A stretch of 43,814 nucleotides of DNA from Desulfovibrio sp. (GCA_031271265.1 JAISWB010000041.1:1-43814); one strand, 5' to 3'. Positions 8,962-18,246 are shown, counted from the first letter of the stretch. The notes: generated by a model from the letters alone, not told the origin. Made by a program: numbers and translations.

Positions 8962-8990
8962 ACAATACTGTGTTGCGATACTCTTGTCCA
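8962..8990 (-). promoter_or_regulatory. Candidate sigma-70 promoter of the GAF gene (and possibly mreB)
   Basis: On the minus strand, TGGACA (8990-8985), a 17-base spacer and TATTGT (8967-8962) fit sigma-70 spacing. The expected start of transcription is near 8955, about 30 bases before the GTG start at 8926. The position rules out the upstream TTG as the start codon. Confidence 0.5.
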
Positions 8991-9113
8991 CCACAGGCGC
9001 GTACTATGCGCGGCGCAGGCGATGCGCAGGCCGGCGCCGGCGCAAAGCGGACCTCACCGGGCTTTGCGGCCGGGGGCGGCTGCCGTCATGCCTGCGCCCG
9101 TGCATCGCGGGCT

Positions 9114-10004
9114 TCACTTCCGGACGGCCAAAATTCCGGCCAGGGCGGCAGTAACCGTCTGGGCAAGCAGCAGGGCCGCGACCATCCGCGCCGGGGGAAA
9201 ATACAGGCGCAGGGACAGAGGCGGGAAGTTCAGCGCATCGCCGAGCCGATCCTGGAGCAGGAAGAGCAGCGCCAGGGAACACAGCCCGCCCGCCAGCCCC
9301 AGGGCCGCGCTTCCCGCCGCCAGAGGCAGGCGTATATACCAGTTGCAGGCCCCGACCAACTGCAGGATTTCGATTTCGTGTTCCTTGGCGCGCACGGCCA
9401 GACGCACGGTATTGCCCACGCTCAACGCCGGCACCAGCAACAGCAGCACTGCGGCGGGCCACAGCATATAGTCGCCGGCCCGTTTCCAGGCCCGTGCGAG
9501 TTCGTCCTGCAGCGGCGCGGCCGTCACGCGCGCTACTCCGTGCTGGGAGCGGAAATAGGTCAGGGTTTCCTCAAACCAGCGCTCCGGGTCGGGGCCGGTC
9601 GGGCTCAGGGCCACCAACGCCGTGGCGGGCAGGGGACTGTTGACCGCCAGAAAAGGAAAGGCCTTGTCCAGATCTCCCCCGGCGCGTCCTATGCGCCGGC
9701 CGAGTTCCTCAAGGGCCTGCTCCGGGGTATAGGTCCTGACGGACCGGAAACCGGGCAGATGCACATATTCCTGCCATTGCCGGCGCACAACTTCCATGTT
9801 CATGCCTTCGCGCCAGTATATTTGAAAGATGCTTTCGCTCCGCGCCGCGCTGAGCCGGATATCCAGAGTGGTCAGGAGCATCAAAAACAACCCGGCCAGG
9901 AACGAGGTCAGGGTGACGGCGCACAGGGCGCCCGCCGTGCCCGCCGGGTCCAGGGCCAAATCGGCGATGCCCCGCCCGATGAGACGCAGGACGGTGCGCT
10001 TCAT
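9114..10004 (-). CDS. ftsX: FtsX, cell-division ABC-transporter-like permease
   Basis: This 296-residue inner-membrane protein is the FtsX partner of FtsE. It has one membrane segment near residues 22-45, a large periplasmic domain (about 50-170), then three further segments (about 178-200, 225-252 and 268-293), which is the FtsX topology. The cytoplasmic coupling segment VRLAVRAKEHEIEILQLVGA is the conserved signature. In other bacteria FtsEX activates periplasmic peptidoglycan hydrolases (through EnvC or directly) during septation. The ATG overlaps the ftsE stop (ATGA), so translation is coupled. No hydrolase-activator gene of the EnvC type lies next to it in this window. Confidence 0.92.
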   Translation of the reverse strand: MKRTVLRLIGRGIADLALDPAGTAGALCAVTLTSFLAGLFLMLLTTLDIRLSAARSESIFQIYWREGMNMEVVRRQWQEYVHLPGFRSVRTYTPEQALEELGRRIGRAGGDLDKAFPFLAVNSPLPATALVALSPTGPDPERWFEETLTYFRSQHGVARVTAAPLQDELARAWKRAGDYMLWPAAVLLLLVPALSVGNTVRLAVRAKEHEIEILQLVGACNWYIRLPLAAGSAALGLAGGLCSLALLFLLQDRLGDALNFPPLSLRLYFPPARMVAALLLAQTVTAALAGILAVRK

Positions 10005-10945
10005 CGCCGGTGCCGTGGGAGATCGGGAAGCAGATCCTCGTCCGCGGACAAACGTCCGCCCGCCGGCAGGCGGTCGTGCGGCGGCAGGCGGTCATCCCGG
10101 GCGTCCGGCCCGGCCCGGGCGGGCCGTCCGGACCGGTATGCGCTGTCGTCCGGATACAGCCCCCCGGACGGGTATGCGCGGGTATTCGGGAAGGCAACGC
10201 CGACCGGGTGCGCGCGGGCGGTCCGGCCCGCGAGATCTCCGGCGTCGGCGCGGCTTGTCCCGTCTGCGAATACGCCGGCGCCGGGCCAGTCGGCCGCCGT
10301 GATGCGGCCCTGTTCCAAGCGCATGGAATAGGCGCCGGGATGCCGGCGCATCAGGTCCTCGCTGTGCGTCGCGAACAGCACGGTCGCCCCGTAGGCCTGA
10401 AATTGCTTGAAGAGTTCCATAAGCCGGTAGGCAAGCTCCTGGTCCAGGTTGCCGGTCGGTTCGTCGGCCAGCAGCACTTTGGGGTTGACCACAAAGGCCC
10501 TGGCAATGGCCACGCGTTGCTGTTCACCTCCGGAAAGCTCGCCGCATTTGAGGCGGATGCGGTCCTGCAGACCCAGAGCGCGGCTGACGGCCATTACGCG
10601 CCGCTCAATGTGTTTGGGGGCCAGACCGCGGATCTCCAGGGGGAGGGCGATGTTCTGCTCCACGCTGCGCCGCGGCAGGATTTTGAAATCCTGAAAGACC
10701 ACGCCCACCTGCCTGCGCAGCAGGGGGACGCGGGAGGCCGGCAGTCTGCTCAGGTTGATGCCGGCGACGGCGGCCTCGCCCGCCTGCAGGGGCAGGGCCG
10801 CGTACAGGATGCGCAGCAGCGTGGTTTTTCCCGCTCCGGACGGCCCGGACAGAAAGACGAAATCGCCCTTTTCCAGGAAAAAGCTCACATCCTTCAGCAC
10901 GGGTTCGGCGCCGAAGCTGTGGGAGAGACGGCGCACGCGGATCAT
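10001..10945 (-). CDS. ftsE: FtsE, cell-division ATPase with a C-terminal extension of about 95 residues
   Basis: The first 220 or so residues are a complete FtsE ATPase: Walker A GPSGAGKT (34-41), Q-loop VVFQDF, ABC signature LSGGEQQR (137-144), Walker B VLLADEPTG with catalytic Glu162, and the H-loop ATHSED. FtsE normally ends near residue 222-230. Here the frame continues to 314 residues with a Pro/Gly/Arg/Asp-rich, apparently disordered tail containing repeated DRLP-like pieces. The start codon abuts the stop of the M16 protease gene (TAAATG, no gap). The tail overlaps ftsX by only four bases, so it is not a simple read-through into the next gene. The core assignment is secure; whether the tail has a function is unknown. 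Confidence 0.93.
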   Translation of the reverse strand: MIRVRRLSHSFGAEPVLKDVSFFLEKGDFVFLSGPSGAGKTTLLRILYAALPLQAGEAAVAGINLSRLPASRVPLLRRQVGVVFQDFKILPRRSVEQNIALPLEIRGLAPKHIERRVMAVSRALGLQDRIRLKCGELSGGEQQRVAIARAFVVNPKVLLADEPTGNLDQELAYRLMELFKQFQAYGATVLFATHSEDLMRRHPGAYSMRLEQGRITAADWPGAGVFADGTSRADAGDLAGRTARAHPVGVAFPNTRAYPSGGLYPDDSAYRSGRPARAGPDARDDRLPPHDRLPAGGRLSADEDLLPDLPRHRR

Positions 10946-13738
10946 TTACGGCAGCACCTCGATGAAGTAGGCGCGTTCCGGGTCCAGGTATCTGCGGGCC
11001 AGTTCACGCAGGTCTTCGGCCGTCAGGGCGGCGCTCCGCTCCACCAGTTTACGGGCGTAATCGGGCTGCAAATGCAGGGAAACCAGGGACGCCGCCTCGG
11101 CCCCGCGCGAGTCCAGGCTTTGCCGGCCCCGGTAATAGTCTCCGGCCATGAGATTTTTGCCGCGCGCAATCTCGGCCTCGGGCAGGGGCTTGTCGCGCAG
11201 CTCCGCAACGATGTTGCGGAAGCCTTCGCGGCAACGCTCCAAGGTGTCCGGCCCGGTGCCGATGTAGAAGATCAATGCCCCGGTTTTTTCCGCTTTCCAA
11301 CCCATGGCCGTGACCGTGTACCCCAGGCCCTGCGCGTCGCGCAGGTCGCGGAACAGCAGCCCGCTCTGCCCGCTCAGGATGTTCTCCAGCAACTCCAGCC
11401 CGGCCTCGTCCTCGGCGCCGCGCCCGGAAGTGGGGAAGACCATGAACAAGTGCGCCTGCCTGCGCTCCGGCAAGCGCAGGACAAGGGTCTTTTCCGCGCC
11501 CCAGACGGGGTCCGGAACGCTGTGTTCCTCGGCCGCCGGCACGGGGAGTTTTTGCGCGGCGGCGATGACAGCCGCGCGGTCGAAGGTGCCGCAGACCGAC
11601 AGCGTCCAGGGCCGCAGGGTCTGTTTGCGCCAGAATTCCCTGGCGTCCTTGGCCTTGAACGTTGCGATGCGTTCCTTCTCACCCAACTGCAGCCGGCCGT
11701 AGGGATGGTTTTTGAAAAAAAACGGGAACATGCGGCGAAAGGCCAGCCCCGTCGGCATATCTTCGCGCATGACGACGGCGGCGATCTGGTTTTCGCGCAC
11801 CCGCGCCGCCTCGTCCTCCTTCATGGACGGGGTGACCAGGGTATCCGAGAGCAGGCCGAGCATGTCTTCCGTAAAGCGCGCCGGGCTTTCCAGGTGCAGG
11901 GAAAAGCTGCGGCGTCCGCTTGAGGCGGAAAAGGTCGCCGCCCGGTCGGCGAGGAAATCTTCCACTTCCACGGCGCTCAGGCGCTTGGTGCCTTTGGTCA
12001 GCAGCCCGGCGGCAAAGGCCGCGAGCCCCTGATCCTTTTCGTCCGGCAGGGCGTCGCCGCCGCTGAACAGCATGTTGACGGCCGCGTAGGGCATGGTCCG
12101 GTCGGGGATCAGCACCAGGGTGCGCCCTTTGCCCAGATCCAGGACTTCCGTTGCGCCGGAAGCCGCCTGCTCTGCCGCGGCACCTTTTTTCGCCGCCTTG
12201 GCCGGGGCAGGCCAGACGCTTTTCAGGGCGGCGGCCAGGCGGTTTTTCCAGGCTTCGACGCGCCCTGCCGGGTTTTCTGCGGTGTTTTTGCCCGACAGGC
12301 TGCTTTCTGATTTACCGGCTTGGTCGCTTTCGGGTTTTCCGGCCGGGCCGCTTTCGGGCAGGAGCAGGGCCGCGCGCAACAGCTCCGGGTTCAGGAATTC
12401 GCGTGCCGCTTCCGTCAGCAGGGCCGGGGTCGTTTCGCGCAAGGCGCGCAGGTAGTTGGCCTCGCCTTGCTCTCCCCTGTCGAAAAAGGTGAAATAGCCG
12501 AGCTTGGAGGCGTAGCCGCCCAAGGTTTCCCGCGAGCGGTAGAGGTCGTCCTCAAGGTTCAGCACGGCCCGCGCCAGTTCTTCGTTGGTAAAGCCGTTTT
12601 TTCCGGTCGCGGCCAGTTCGCGGCACAGTTCTTTCCAGAAGCGTTCCAGCTTGTCCTCGTCGAGAACGGCGCGGAGGTACAGCATACCCAGGCGTTCAAA
12701 GCTGTAGGCGGCGACCGAAACGGCGTCCGCGAGGCGTTTTTCGTATTTCAACAGTCTGGGCAGACGGGATCCGGCATCACCGCCCAGGATGTGGGCCAGC
12801 ACGTCCAGGCGCGGGGAACGCGCATCACCCATGCCCGGCGCGGGCAGGGCCAGAGAGAGGTGGACCTTGTTCCAGGGGCCTTCTTCCAGGGTGATGCCGA
12901 AGGGCGGGGGCGGGGTTGCGCGGACCGGCGCCGGCGGCGTGACGCCGCGGGTATTGCCCAGTCCGCCGAAAAGCTTGTCCGCTTCGGCAAAGGCCTCGTC
13001 GGCGTCCACGTCCCCGCAGAGTACCAGGAGCATGGATTGAGGTTGATACAGCCTGTCTATATAGGCGCGTATTTTTTCCGCACTCAGGGCGCGCACCGTT
13101 GTTTCGAAGCCGATGATCGGCCGTTCGTAGGGCGTGTCGCGCAGGGCTTCCTGCTGAGTCATGCGGAACAGGCGCCTGCCGGGGTCGTCTTCGCCGCGCT
13201 TGAGTTCCGCAATGACCACGTCTTTTTCCGCCTCAAGTTCCGCGGGGTCCAGCGAGGGGTGGAAGGCCATGTCCAAGAGTACGTCCAGGCCGGTTTTCCA
13301 GTGTTCGCGGGTCATATCCGTGATATAGACCGTATAGTCGAAGCTGGTGGCCGCGTTGAGGTAGCCTCCGTTTTTTTCCACGTCCGCGGCGGCCTGTCCG
13401 CGCGGGCGTTTTTCCGTGCCCTTGAAGACCATGTGCTCCAGCATGTGGCTGATGCCCGCCTCTTCGGGTTGTTCGTAGGCTGAGCCGGCGTGCACGTAAA
13501 GGCGCATGGACACCAGAGGGAAGCGCCGGTCCGGCAGCACCAGCACCGTCAGGCCGTTGGCCAAACGGCGCAGGGGACGCCCTTCTTTGGTGAAGGCGTC
13601 CTCTGCCGGACTCTCCGCTCCCGCTGCAGGCGCGGCAGGACGCGCCTCGTCGGGCAGGGGCGGTTGCTGTGCCGCCGCCGGAATCGCCGCGCATACAGTC
13701 ATAAGCAACCCCGAGATAAGGTGGAGGAATAAACGCAT
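10946..13738 (-). CDS. Exported two-domain M16B zinc metallopeptidase
   Basis: This 930-residue protein belongs to the M16 (pitrilysin/insulinase) family in its double-domain bacterial form. An N-terminal signal peptide (MRLFLHLISGLLMTVCA, cleavage near AAA-QQ) predicts a periplasmic location. The zinc motif HxxEH is at 98-102 (His98-Met-Leu-Glu101-His102), with the expected downstream Glu in the ELEAEKDVVIAE segment. The second M16 half lacks the motif, as usual. Between the halves lies a Pro/Glu/Lys/Ser-rich linker with degenerate repeats (SGPAGKPESDQAGKSES). The frame is open further upstream, but ATG 13738 is chosen because GGAGCGG precedes it and the signal peptide starts there. It is directly coupled to ftsE, suggesting a role in the envelope; the substrate is unknown. 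Confidence 0.9.
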   Translation of the reverse strand: MRLFLHLISGLLMTVCAAIPAAAQQPPLPDEARPAAPAAGAESPAEDAFTKEGRPLRRLANGLTVLVLPDRRFPLVSMRLYVHAGSAYEQPEEAGISHMLEHMVFKGTEKRPRGQAAADVEKNGGYLNAATSFDYTVYITDMTREHWKTGLDVLLDMAFHPSLDPAELEAEKDVVIAELKRGEDDPGRRLFRMTQQEALRDTPYERPIIGFETTVRALSAEKIRAYIDRLYQPQSMLLVLCGDVDADEAFAEADKLFGGLGNTRGVTPPAPVRATPPPPFGITLEEGPWNKVHLSLALPAPGMGDARSPRLDVLAHILGGDAGSRLPRLLKYEKRLADAVSVAAYSFERLGMLYLRAVLDEDKLERFWKELCRELAATGKNGFTNEELARAVLNLEDDLYRSRETLGGYASKLGYFTFFDRGEQGEANYLRALRETTPALLTEAAREFLNPELLRAALLLPESGPAGKPESDQAGKSESSLSGKNTAENPAGRVEAWKNRLAAALKSVWPAPAKAAKKGAAAEQAASGATEVLDLGKGRTLVLIPDRTMPYAAVNMLFSGGDALPDEKDQGLAAFAAGLLTKGTKRLSAVEVEDFLADRAATFSASSGRRSFSLHLESPARFTEDMLGLLSDTLVTPSMKEDEAARVRENQIAAVVMREDMPTGLAFRRMFPFFFKNHPYGRLQLGEKERIATFKAKDAREFWRKQTLRPWTLSVCGTFDRAAVIAAAQKLPVPAAEEHSVPDPVWGAEKTLVLRLPERRQAHLFMVFPTSGRGAEDEAGLELLENILSGQSGLLFRDLRDAQGLGYTVTAMGWKAEKTGALIFYIGTGPDTLERCREGFRNIVAELRDKPLPEAEIARGKNLMAGDYYRGRQSLDSRGAEAASLVSLHLQPDYARKLVERSAALTAEDLRELARRYLDPERAYFIEVLP

Positions 13739-13793
13739 AGCCGCTCCGTTCGGATATCGGGCGCGCCCGGCTCTGCCCGGCGCGGTCCGGAGG

Positions 13794-14738
13794 TTACGCG
13801 GGGGCGCGGCCCCCCGCGTGAGTACATGGGCATCGGTCGGAACACACCCTGTTCCTGCCCGCCCGCTTGGCGGCATAGAGGAAAGCGTCCGCCTCGGCGA
13901 TGAATTCCCGCAATCCGGTGCCTTCCGCAGGTGTACATGAAGCAACGCCGATACTGACGGTCACGGCGGTCGCCGCTTCGGCGCCGGTCATGGGAACGCG
14001 TTCGGCCTCCACGGTCTTGCGGATGCCTTCGGCGATACGGCAGGCGCCCTGCAGCTCGGTATCCGGGAGGATGACTCCGAATTCCTCGCCGCCCAGCCGG
14101 GCGGCGAGATCGCCCGGCCGCCTGGCCGCGTCCAGGAAAATTTTCGCGGCGGCCTTGAGCATTTCGTCCCCTTGCAGATGTCCGTAGGTATCGTTGTAGC
14201 GCTTGAAGTTGTCAATATCCATCATCAAAAAGGAGATGGGTTTTTTTTCCCGGACGGCGCGCCGCCACTCCTTGTCCATGTGCGCGTCAAAGCTGCGCCG
14301 GTTGGGAATATCGGTCAAGGCGTCGATAAAGCCGAGTTTTTCAATCATGCGCATCTGCCGCACAATTTGAATCTGGGTCTTTACCCTCGCCTTCACCACG
14401 GCGTTTCTCAAGGGTTTTTCAAGGTAATCAGCCGCGCCGAGCCGCAGGCCGTACTCCACGGTGTTTTCGTCCTCGGGGTCGGCCGTGATGATGAAGGGAA
14501 CAGCCCGTCCGCCGGCCCTGTCTTTGAACAACACCTGAATATCGCGGATCCTGTCGCCGAGCAGGCCGGCATCCAGCAGGACAAGATCCGGCCGGCCCTC
14601 GGAAAAGTGCGGCAGGGCCTCGGCAACGGAGTGTGCCGCAAGAACTTCGTACTCCGGGGCCAGCAGGCGATGCAGTTGCGCGCGAACGGCTTCATCGTCG
14701 TCCACGATCAGGACGATATAGGCTCGACCGAGTTCCAT
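13794..14738 (-). CDS. Response-regulator diguanylate cyclase (receiver-GGDEF)
   Basis: This 314-residue protein has an N-terminal receiver domain followed by a GGDEF domain. The receiver shows the acidic cluster DDD (13-15), phospho-acceptor Asp56 in LVLLDAGL, the conserved Thr in IITAD and Lys in LEKP. The GGDEF domain has MDIDNFKRYND (metal-binding Asp) and the intact active site GGEEF (216-220). An inhibitory-site motif RPGD (207-210) sits exactly five residues before it, so the enzyme should make cyclic di-GMP and be subject to product inhibition. The ATG at 14738 is chosen because the receiver begins there. No cognate histidine kinase is visible. It lies 201 bases downstream of rplQ on the same strand and 55 bases upstream of the M16 gene, so read-through from the ribosomal operon is possible. 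Confidence 0.93.
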   Translation of the reverse strand: MELGRAYIVLIVDDDEAVRAQLHRLLAPEYEVLAAHSVAEALPHFSEGRPDLVLLDAGLLGDRIRDIQVLFKDRAGGRAVPFIITADPEDENTVEYGLRLGAADYLEKPLRNAVVKARVKTQIQIVRQMRMIEKLGFIDALTDIPNRRSFDAHMDKEWRRAVREKKPISFLMMDIDNFKRYNDTYGHLQGDEMLKAAAKIFLDAARRPGDLAARLGGEEFGVILPDTELQGACRIAEGIRKTVEAERVPMTGAEAATAVTVSIGVASCTPAEGTGLREFIAEADAFLYAAKRAGRNRVCSDRCPCTHAGGRAPA

Positions 14739-14939
14739 CTTCCGGCAATCCTCAACGGAACCCTGCCGGACAAGGCAACGCAGGGCAATACAAAAATCAT
14801 CGGAACTCGGAAATGCTCTCCGAAGCGGGTCATAAAGCATTCAGAACGACTTCGCCCGGCCGCAACGCCGTCAGGACCCGGAAGGCTCCTGCACCTCGAC
14901 CGCGGAGCGATATCCGGATGCGGCGGCGGCGCAATGTCG

Positions 14940-15368
14940 TCAGGACTCGGAAGTGTCTTCCGCCGCCGGGGCCGCCGGTTTTTTCCCCTCGCTGAGGGAG
15001 ATGACCGCGGGTTTGCGCGTGAATTCGATCAGGGCCAGGGGTGCGGCATCACCCCTGCGCGGCACGGGCAGCTTGACAACGCGCGTGTACCCGCCGCCCC
15101 CGGCGTTGAACAGGGGACCGAAATCGTCAAATAGTCTCTGCACCAGCCGGTGATCTCCGAGTACCCGGTAGGCCTGCCGGCGGGCATGCAGGTCGTTTTT
15201 CAGAGCCAGGGTAATCAGCGGCTCAACAACGCCGCGCAAATCCTTGGCCTTGGCCTCGGTGGTGGTAATGCGGCTGCTTATGATCAGCGCCTTGGCCAGA
15301 TTACGGAGAAGGGCCTTGCGGTGGGCAGGGTTTCTGCCGAGCTTGCGTCCGGACTTTCTATGCCTCAT
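14940..15368 (-). CDS. rplQ: 50S ribosomal protein L17
   Basis: The 142-residue product begins [20 protein letters not shown], the invariant L17 start, and continues with the [20 protein letters not shown] helix. A short Ala/Pro/Glu-rich C-terminal tail extends beyond the typical core. Its ATG lies inside the end of rpoA, with an 11-base overlap, so the two are translationally coupled. It is the last ribosomal gene of the superoperon. No convincing terminator is visible in the 201 bases that follow. Confidence 0.97.
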   Translation of the reverse strand: MRHRKSGRKLGRNPAHRKALLRNLAKALIISSRITTTEAKAKDLRGVVEPLITLALKNDLHARRQAYRVLGDHRLVQRLFDDFGPLFNAGGGGYTRVVKLPVPRRGDAAPLALIEFTRKPAVISLSEGKKPAAPAAEDTSES

Positions 15369-16401
15369 TTTGCTGCTTCCTTAGCCATTCCTGGTATTTC
15401 TTCTCGAAGTTGTCCACTTTCATGTCGAAATCAAGGCCCAAGTCCGCCAGCACTCTTTTGATTTCGTCGAGCGATTTCTTGCCGAAGTTCTTGGTCTTGA
15501 GCATGTCGTTTTCGTGGCGCTGGACGATTTCCCCGACCAGCACGATATTGGCCGACTTCAGGCAATTGGTGGCGCGCACGGAAAGTTCGAGTTCGTCAAT
15601 GGACTTGAAAAGGTTCTCGTTCACTTCTCCGCCGCCGGCACCGTCGGCCGGGGTTTCCCCGGAAATGCGCTCGTCGAAATTGATGAAGACCGTGAGTTGA
15701 TCCTTCAAAATCTTGGCGCTGTAAGCAAGGGCGTCATCGGGACTGAGCGAGCCGTCCGTCCAGACTTCCAGGATAAGGCGGTCGTAGTCGGTCATCTGGC
15801 CGACGCGGGCCTGCTCCACGGTATAGGAAACCTTGCGCACGGGCGCGTAGCCGGCATCCAGGGCGATGAGACCGATTTCCTCGGCGATGCCCTCGTGCAT
15901 TTCGGCAGGCACATACCCTTTTCCCATCCGGGCTTCCAGTTCAAACTCCACTTCGACGGGATCGGTAATGGTGAACAGGTGCTGTTCCGGATTGAGAACA
16001 ACGATGTGATGCGTGCATTCCAGATTCGCCGCGGTTACCGGCCCGACCTTCGCGGCCTTGAGAAAGACACGCTGGGCCTCGTCCGTGCCCATGGCCATGC
16101 GGACCTGCTTGATGTTCAGGATGATGTCCGTCACGTCTTCCAGCACGCCGGGTATGGTGGTGAACTCATGCTGCACCCCGCGGATCTTCACGGCGACAAA
16201 GGCCGCTCCCTGCAGGGAGGAAAGCAGAATGCGCCGCAAGGCGTTGCCTATGGTGGTGCCGTAGCCGCGCTCCAGAGGTTCGCAGACGAAACGCCCGTAC
16301 ATGGCATCCGACGGGTCTCCCGTCCGCGTAACCTGCTCGGGTTTGACCAGTTCCGACCAGTTGCGCGAATTGATCATCCTCTCGCCTTGTTTAAAAATCA
16401 T
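15358..16401 (-). CDS. rpoA: DNA-directed RNA polymerase alpha subunit
   Basis: This 347-residue protein is the RNA polymerase alpha subunit. The N-terminal domain contains the dimerisation and assembly motif [20 protein letters not shown]. The C-terminal domain (about residues 260-325) contains [15 protein letters not shown] and the helix-hairpin-helix [12 protein letters not shown], which bind UP elements and regulators. The start [15 protein letters not shown] fits Desulfovibrio RpoA; an internal ATG eight codons later is possible. It is the penultimate gene of the alpha operon, after rpsD, and overlaps rplQ by 11 bases. Confidence 0.98.
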   Translation of the reverse strand: MIFKQGERMINSRNWSELVKPEQVTRTGDPSDAMYGRFVCEPLERGYGTTIGNALRRILLSSLQGAAFVAVKIRGVQHEFTTIPGVLEDVTDIILNIKQVRMAMGTDEAQRVFLKAAKVGPVTAANLECTHHIVVLNPEQHLFTITDPVEVEFELEARMGKGYVPAEMHEGIAEEIGLIALDAGYAPVRKVSYTVEQARVGQMTDYDRLILEVWTDGSLSPDDALAYSAKILKDQLTVFINFDERISGETPADGAGGGEVNENLFKSIDELELSVRATNCLKSANIVLVGEIVQRHENDMLKTKNFGKKSLDEIKRVLADLGLDFDMKVDNFEKKYQEWLRKQQNEA

Positions 16402-16430
16402 ATGCGTCCCCGCCGGCCGGGATACGGCCT

Positions 16431-17057
16431 TTACTTGGAGTAAAGTTCGACAATAAGGTCTTCATTGATCGGGGTCTGAATATCGTCCCGTTGAGGAAGG
16501 GCCTTGACCGTGCCGCGAAACGCCGTGCCGTCGATTTCGAGCCAGCCCGGCAGCCCTCTGCGGGCTATGGCCTGGATCGCATTGATCGGCAACGCCGTCT
16601 TGCGCTTTTTTTCCGGCACTTCGAGCACATCGCCGGACCTGACCAGTATGGACGGGATGTTCACGTTGCGCCCGTTGAGAGTGAACAGGCCGTGGCGCAC
16701 GAGCTGCCGCGCCTGTTGGCGCGAGGAGGCGAAGCCCAGGCGGTACACGACGTTGTCCAGACGACGCTCAAGGCAGATGAGCAGGTTGTGGCCGGTGATG
16801 CCCTTGGCCATGTCGGCCTTGGTAAAATAGGTATGGAACTGGCGTTCCAGCACCCCGTAAATGCGGCGCACTTTCTGCTTTTCGCGCAGTTGCAGGGCAT
16901 AGTCGGAAATTTTCTTGCGCGCTCTGCCGTGCTGCCCGGGGGCATAGGGCCGGCGGTCGAAAGCGCATTTTTCCGTATGGCAACGGTCGCCCTTGATCAT
17001 CAGCTTGACCCCTTCGCGGCGGCACAGGCGGCACTTGGAATCGTTATACTTGGCCAA
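16431..17057 (-). CDS. rpsD: 30S ribosomal protein S4 (C+ form)
   Basis: The 208-residue product is S4, an early 16S rRNA binding protein and, in E. coli, the alpha-operon repressor. The start is TTG at 17057, giving [16 protein letters not shown], because AAGGAGG lies six to nine bases before it; the ATG further upstream would add an unrelated leader. Four cysteines in CRLC and RCHTEKC show the zinc-binding C+ type. The S4 RNA-binding domain contains [23 protein letters not shown] 177-base gap separates it from rpsK; I see no gene in that gap. Confidence 0.96.
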   Translation of the reverse strand: MAKYNDSKCRLCRREGVKLMIKGDRCHTEKCAFDRRPYAPGQHGRARKKISDYALQLREKQKVRRIYGVLERQFHTYFTKADMAKGITGHNLLICLERRLDNVVYRLGFASSRQQARQLVRHGLFTLNGRNVNIPSILVRSGDVLEVPEKKRKTALPINAIQAIARRGLPGWLEIDGTAFRGTVKALPQRDDIQTPINEDLIVELYSK

Positions 17058-17234
17058 GGTCTTCCTCCTTGTTCTGTTTGCACAAAGCAACGTCGCCGGC
17101 GCGGGAGCGCAATGCCGTCGCTTCCGGCGCGGCCCCGCCGCACCTTCCGGAATGCCGGGCGCGGCGACGCGGCAACCTGTCCCGCACTGCCCTTGCCGTA
17201 CCCGCAGGTCGGCGCCGGTGCGGCGGAATCGGCA

Positions 17235-17624
17235 TTATACGCGGCGGCGTTTGGGCGGACGGCAGCCGTTGTGGGGTATGGGAGTAACATCCCTGATGAA
17301 CGCCACTTTGAACCCGGCGTTGTTGACGGCGCGCATGGCCGACTCGCGGCCCGACCCCGGACCGAGCACATAGATGCCGACGGTGCGCATACCGTGTTCC
17401 TGCGCCTTGCGGGCCGCCTGTTCGGCCGCGACCTGCGCGGCGAAGGGCGTGGATTTGCGCGAACCCTTGAACCCCGCCTGCCCGGCGCTGGCCCAGGATA
17501 TCGCGTTGCCCCTGGTGTCGGTGAAGGTGATTATCGTATTGTTGAAGGATGCCTGGATATGCGCAAGTCCCACAGGCACGTTCTTCTTTTCTTTCTTTTT
17601 GACGGTGCGTCTGGCTTTGGCCAT
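17235..17624 (-). CDS. rpsK: 30S ribosomal protein S11
   Basis: This is a 129-residue protein of normal S11 length. The N-terminal basic tail ([14 protein letters not shown]) is followed by [44 protein letters not shown] and the C-terminal [18 protein letters not shown], all strongly conserved in S11. It helps form the 30S platform. It lies between rpsM and rpsD, with unusually long gaps of 120 and 177 bases for this otherwise compact operon. Confidence 0.98.
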   Translation of the reverse strand: MAKARRTVKKKEKKNVPVGLAHIQASFNNTIITFTDTRGNAISWASAGQAGFKGSRKSTPFAAQVAAEQAARKAQEHGMRTVGIYVLGPGSGRESAMRAVNNAGFKVAFIRDVTPIPHNGCRPPKRRRV

Positions 17625-17744
17625 GGCTGACTCTCAAGCTGTCGGTTGTTGTGTTCGGCGCAACGGCGTCCGGGGTACTCAAGCCGTTGCCTTACGGAAC
17701 CGGCAGCGGCGATGCCCGACAGCGGGAGCCGCGCCGGAACGCGT

Positions 17745-18113
17745 CTATTTTTTCTTCGGCGCGGCGCCGCGGCGCGGTCCCTTACGGGTGCGCGCGTTGG
17801 TGTGCGTGCGCTGGCCCCTGGCGGGCAAGCCCTTTCTGTGGCGCAGGCCGCGGTAGCAGCCTATGTCCATGAGGCGCTTGATGCTCGCCCCTACCTCGCG
17901 GCGCAGGTCGCCTTCCACCTTGTGGTGCTGCTCGATCTCCTTGCGGATTTCGTTGACTTCCTCCGCCGAAAGATCGTCGATGCCCCGCGCCCAGTTCACG
18001 CCGGTGCGGTCGAGTATCTTCAGGGCGGAGGCCCGCCCTATGCCGTAAATATAGGTGAGCGCTATATCGGCGCGCTTGCCGCGCGGCAAATCCACTCCGG
18101 CGATTCTGGCCAT
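17745..18113 (-). CDS. rpsM: 30S ribosomal protein S13
   Basis: The 122-residue product starts [26 protein letters not shown] and ends in the basic [21 protein letters not shown] tail, as expected for S13 of the 30S head, which contacts the P-site tRNA and bridges to the 50S subunit. It follows rpmJ after 19 bases. Confidence 0.98.
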   Translation of the reverse strand: MARIAGVDLPRGKRADIALTYIYGIGRASALKILDRTGVNWARGIDDLSAEEVNEIRKEIEQHHKVEGDLRREVGASIKRLMDIGCYRGLRHRKGLPARGQRTHTNARTRKGPRRGAAPKKK

Positions 18114-18132
18114 ATCCTGTGCTCCCGAGCGC

Positions 18133-18246
18133 CTAGCCCTGGCGCTGCTTATGCCTGGGGTTTTCGCAAATGACGCGCAAAATGCCGCAACGCCGGATTA
18201 TCTTGCACTTAGGGCACATTCTCTTGACTGAAGGTCTGACTTTCAC
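18133..18246 (-). CDS. rpmJ: 50S ribosomal protein L36 (C+ form), GTG start
   Basis: A 37-codon gene reads GTG-Lys-Val-Arg-Pro-Ser-Val-Lys and ends PRHKQRQG at TAG 18133-18135. The cysteines in CPKC and the later ICENPRH provide the C-x2-C-xn-C-x4-H zinc site, so this is the C+ form; an extra Cys follows at IIRRC. The start is GTG at 18246, since an ATG five bases upstream is in another frame. It is the first gene after the predicted alpha-operon promoter at 18304-18332. No infA or adk lies nearby, unlike in many other phyla. Confidence 0.95.
   Translation of the reverse strand: MKVRPSVKRMCPKCKIIRRCGILRVICENPRHKQRQG

Noticed and set aside
8927..8965. TTG at 8965 as the start of the GAF protein
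   Set aside because: The codon overlaps the -10 of a well-spaced promoter, so it would not be in the transcript.
10010..11923. A 637-codon plus-strand open frame opposite ftsE and the M16 gene
   Set aside because: It is antisense to well-supported genes, crosses their junction and shows no motif or ribosome binding site.
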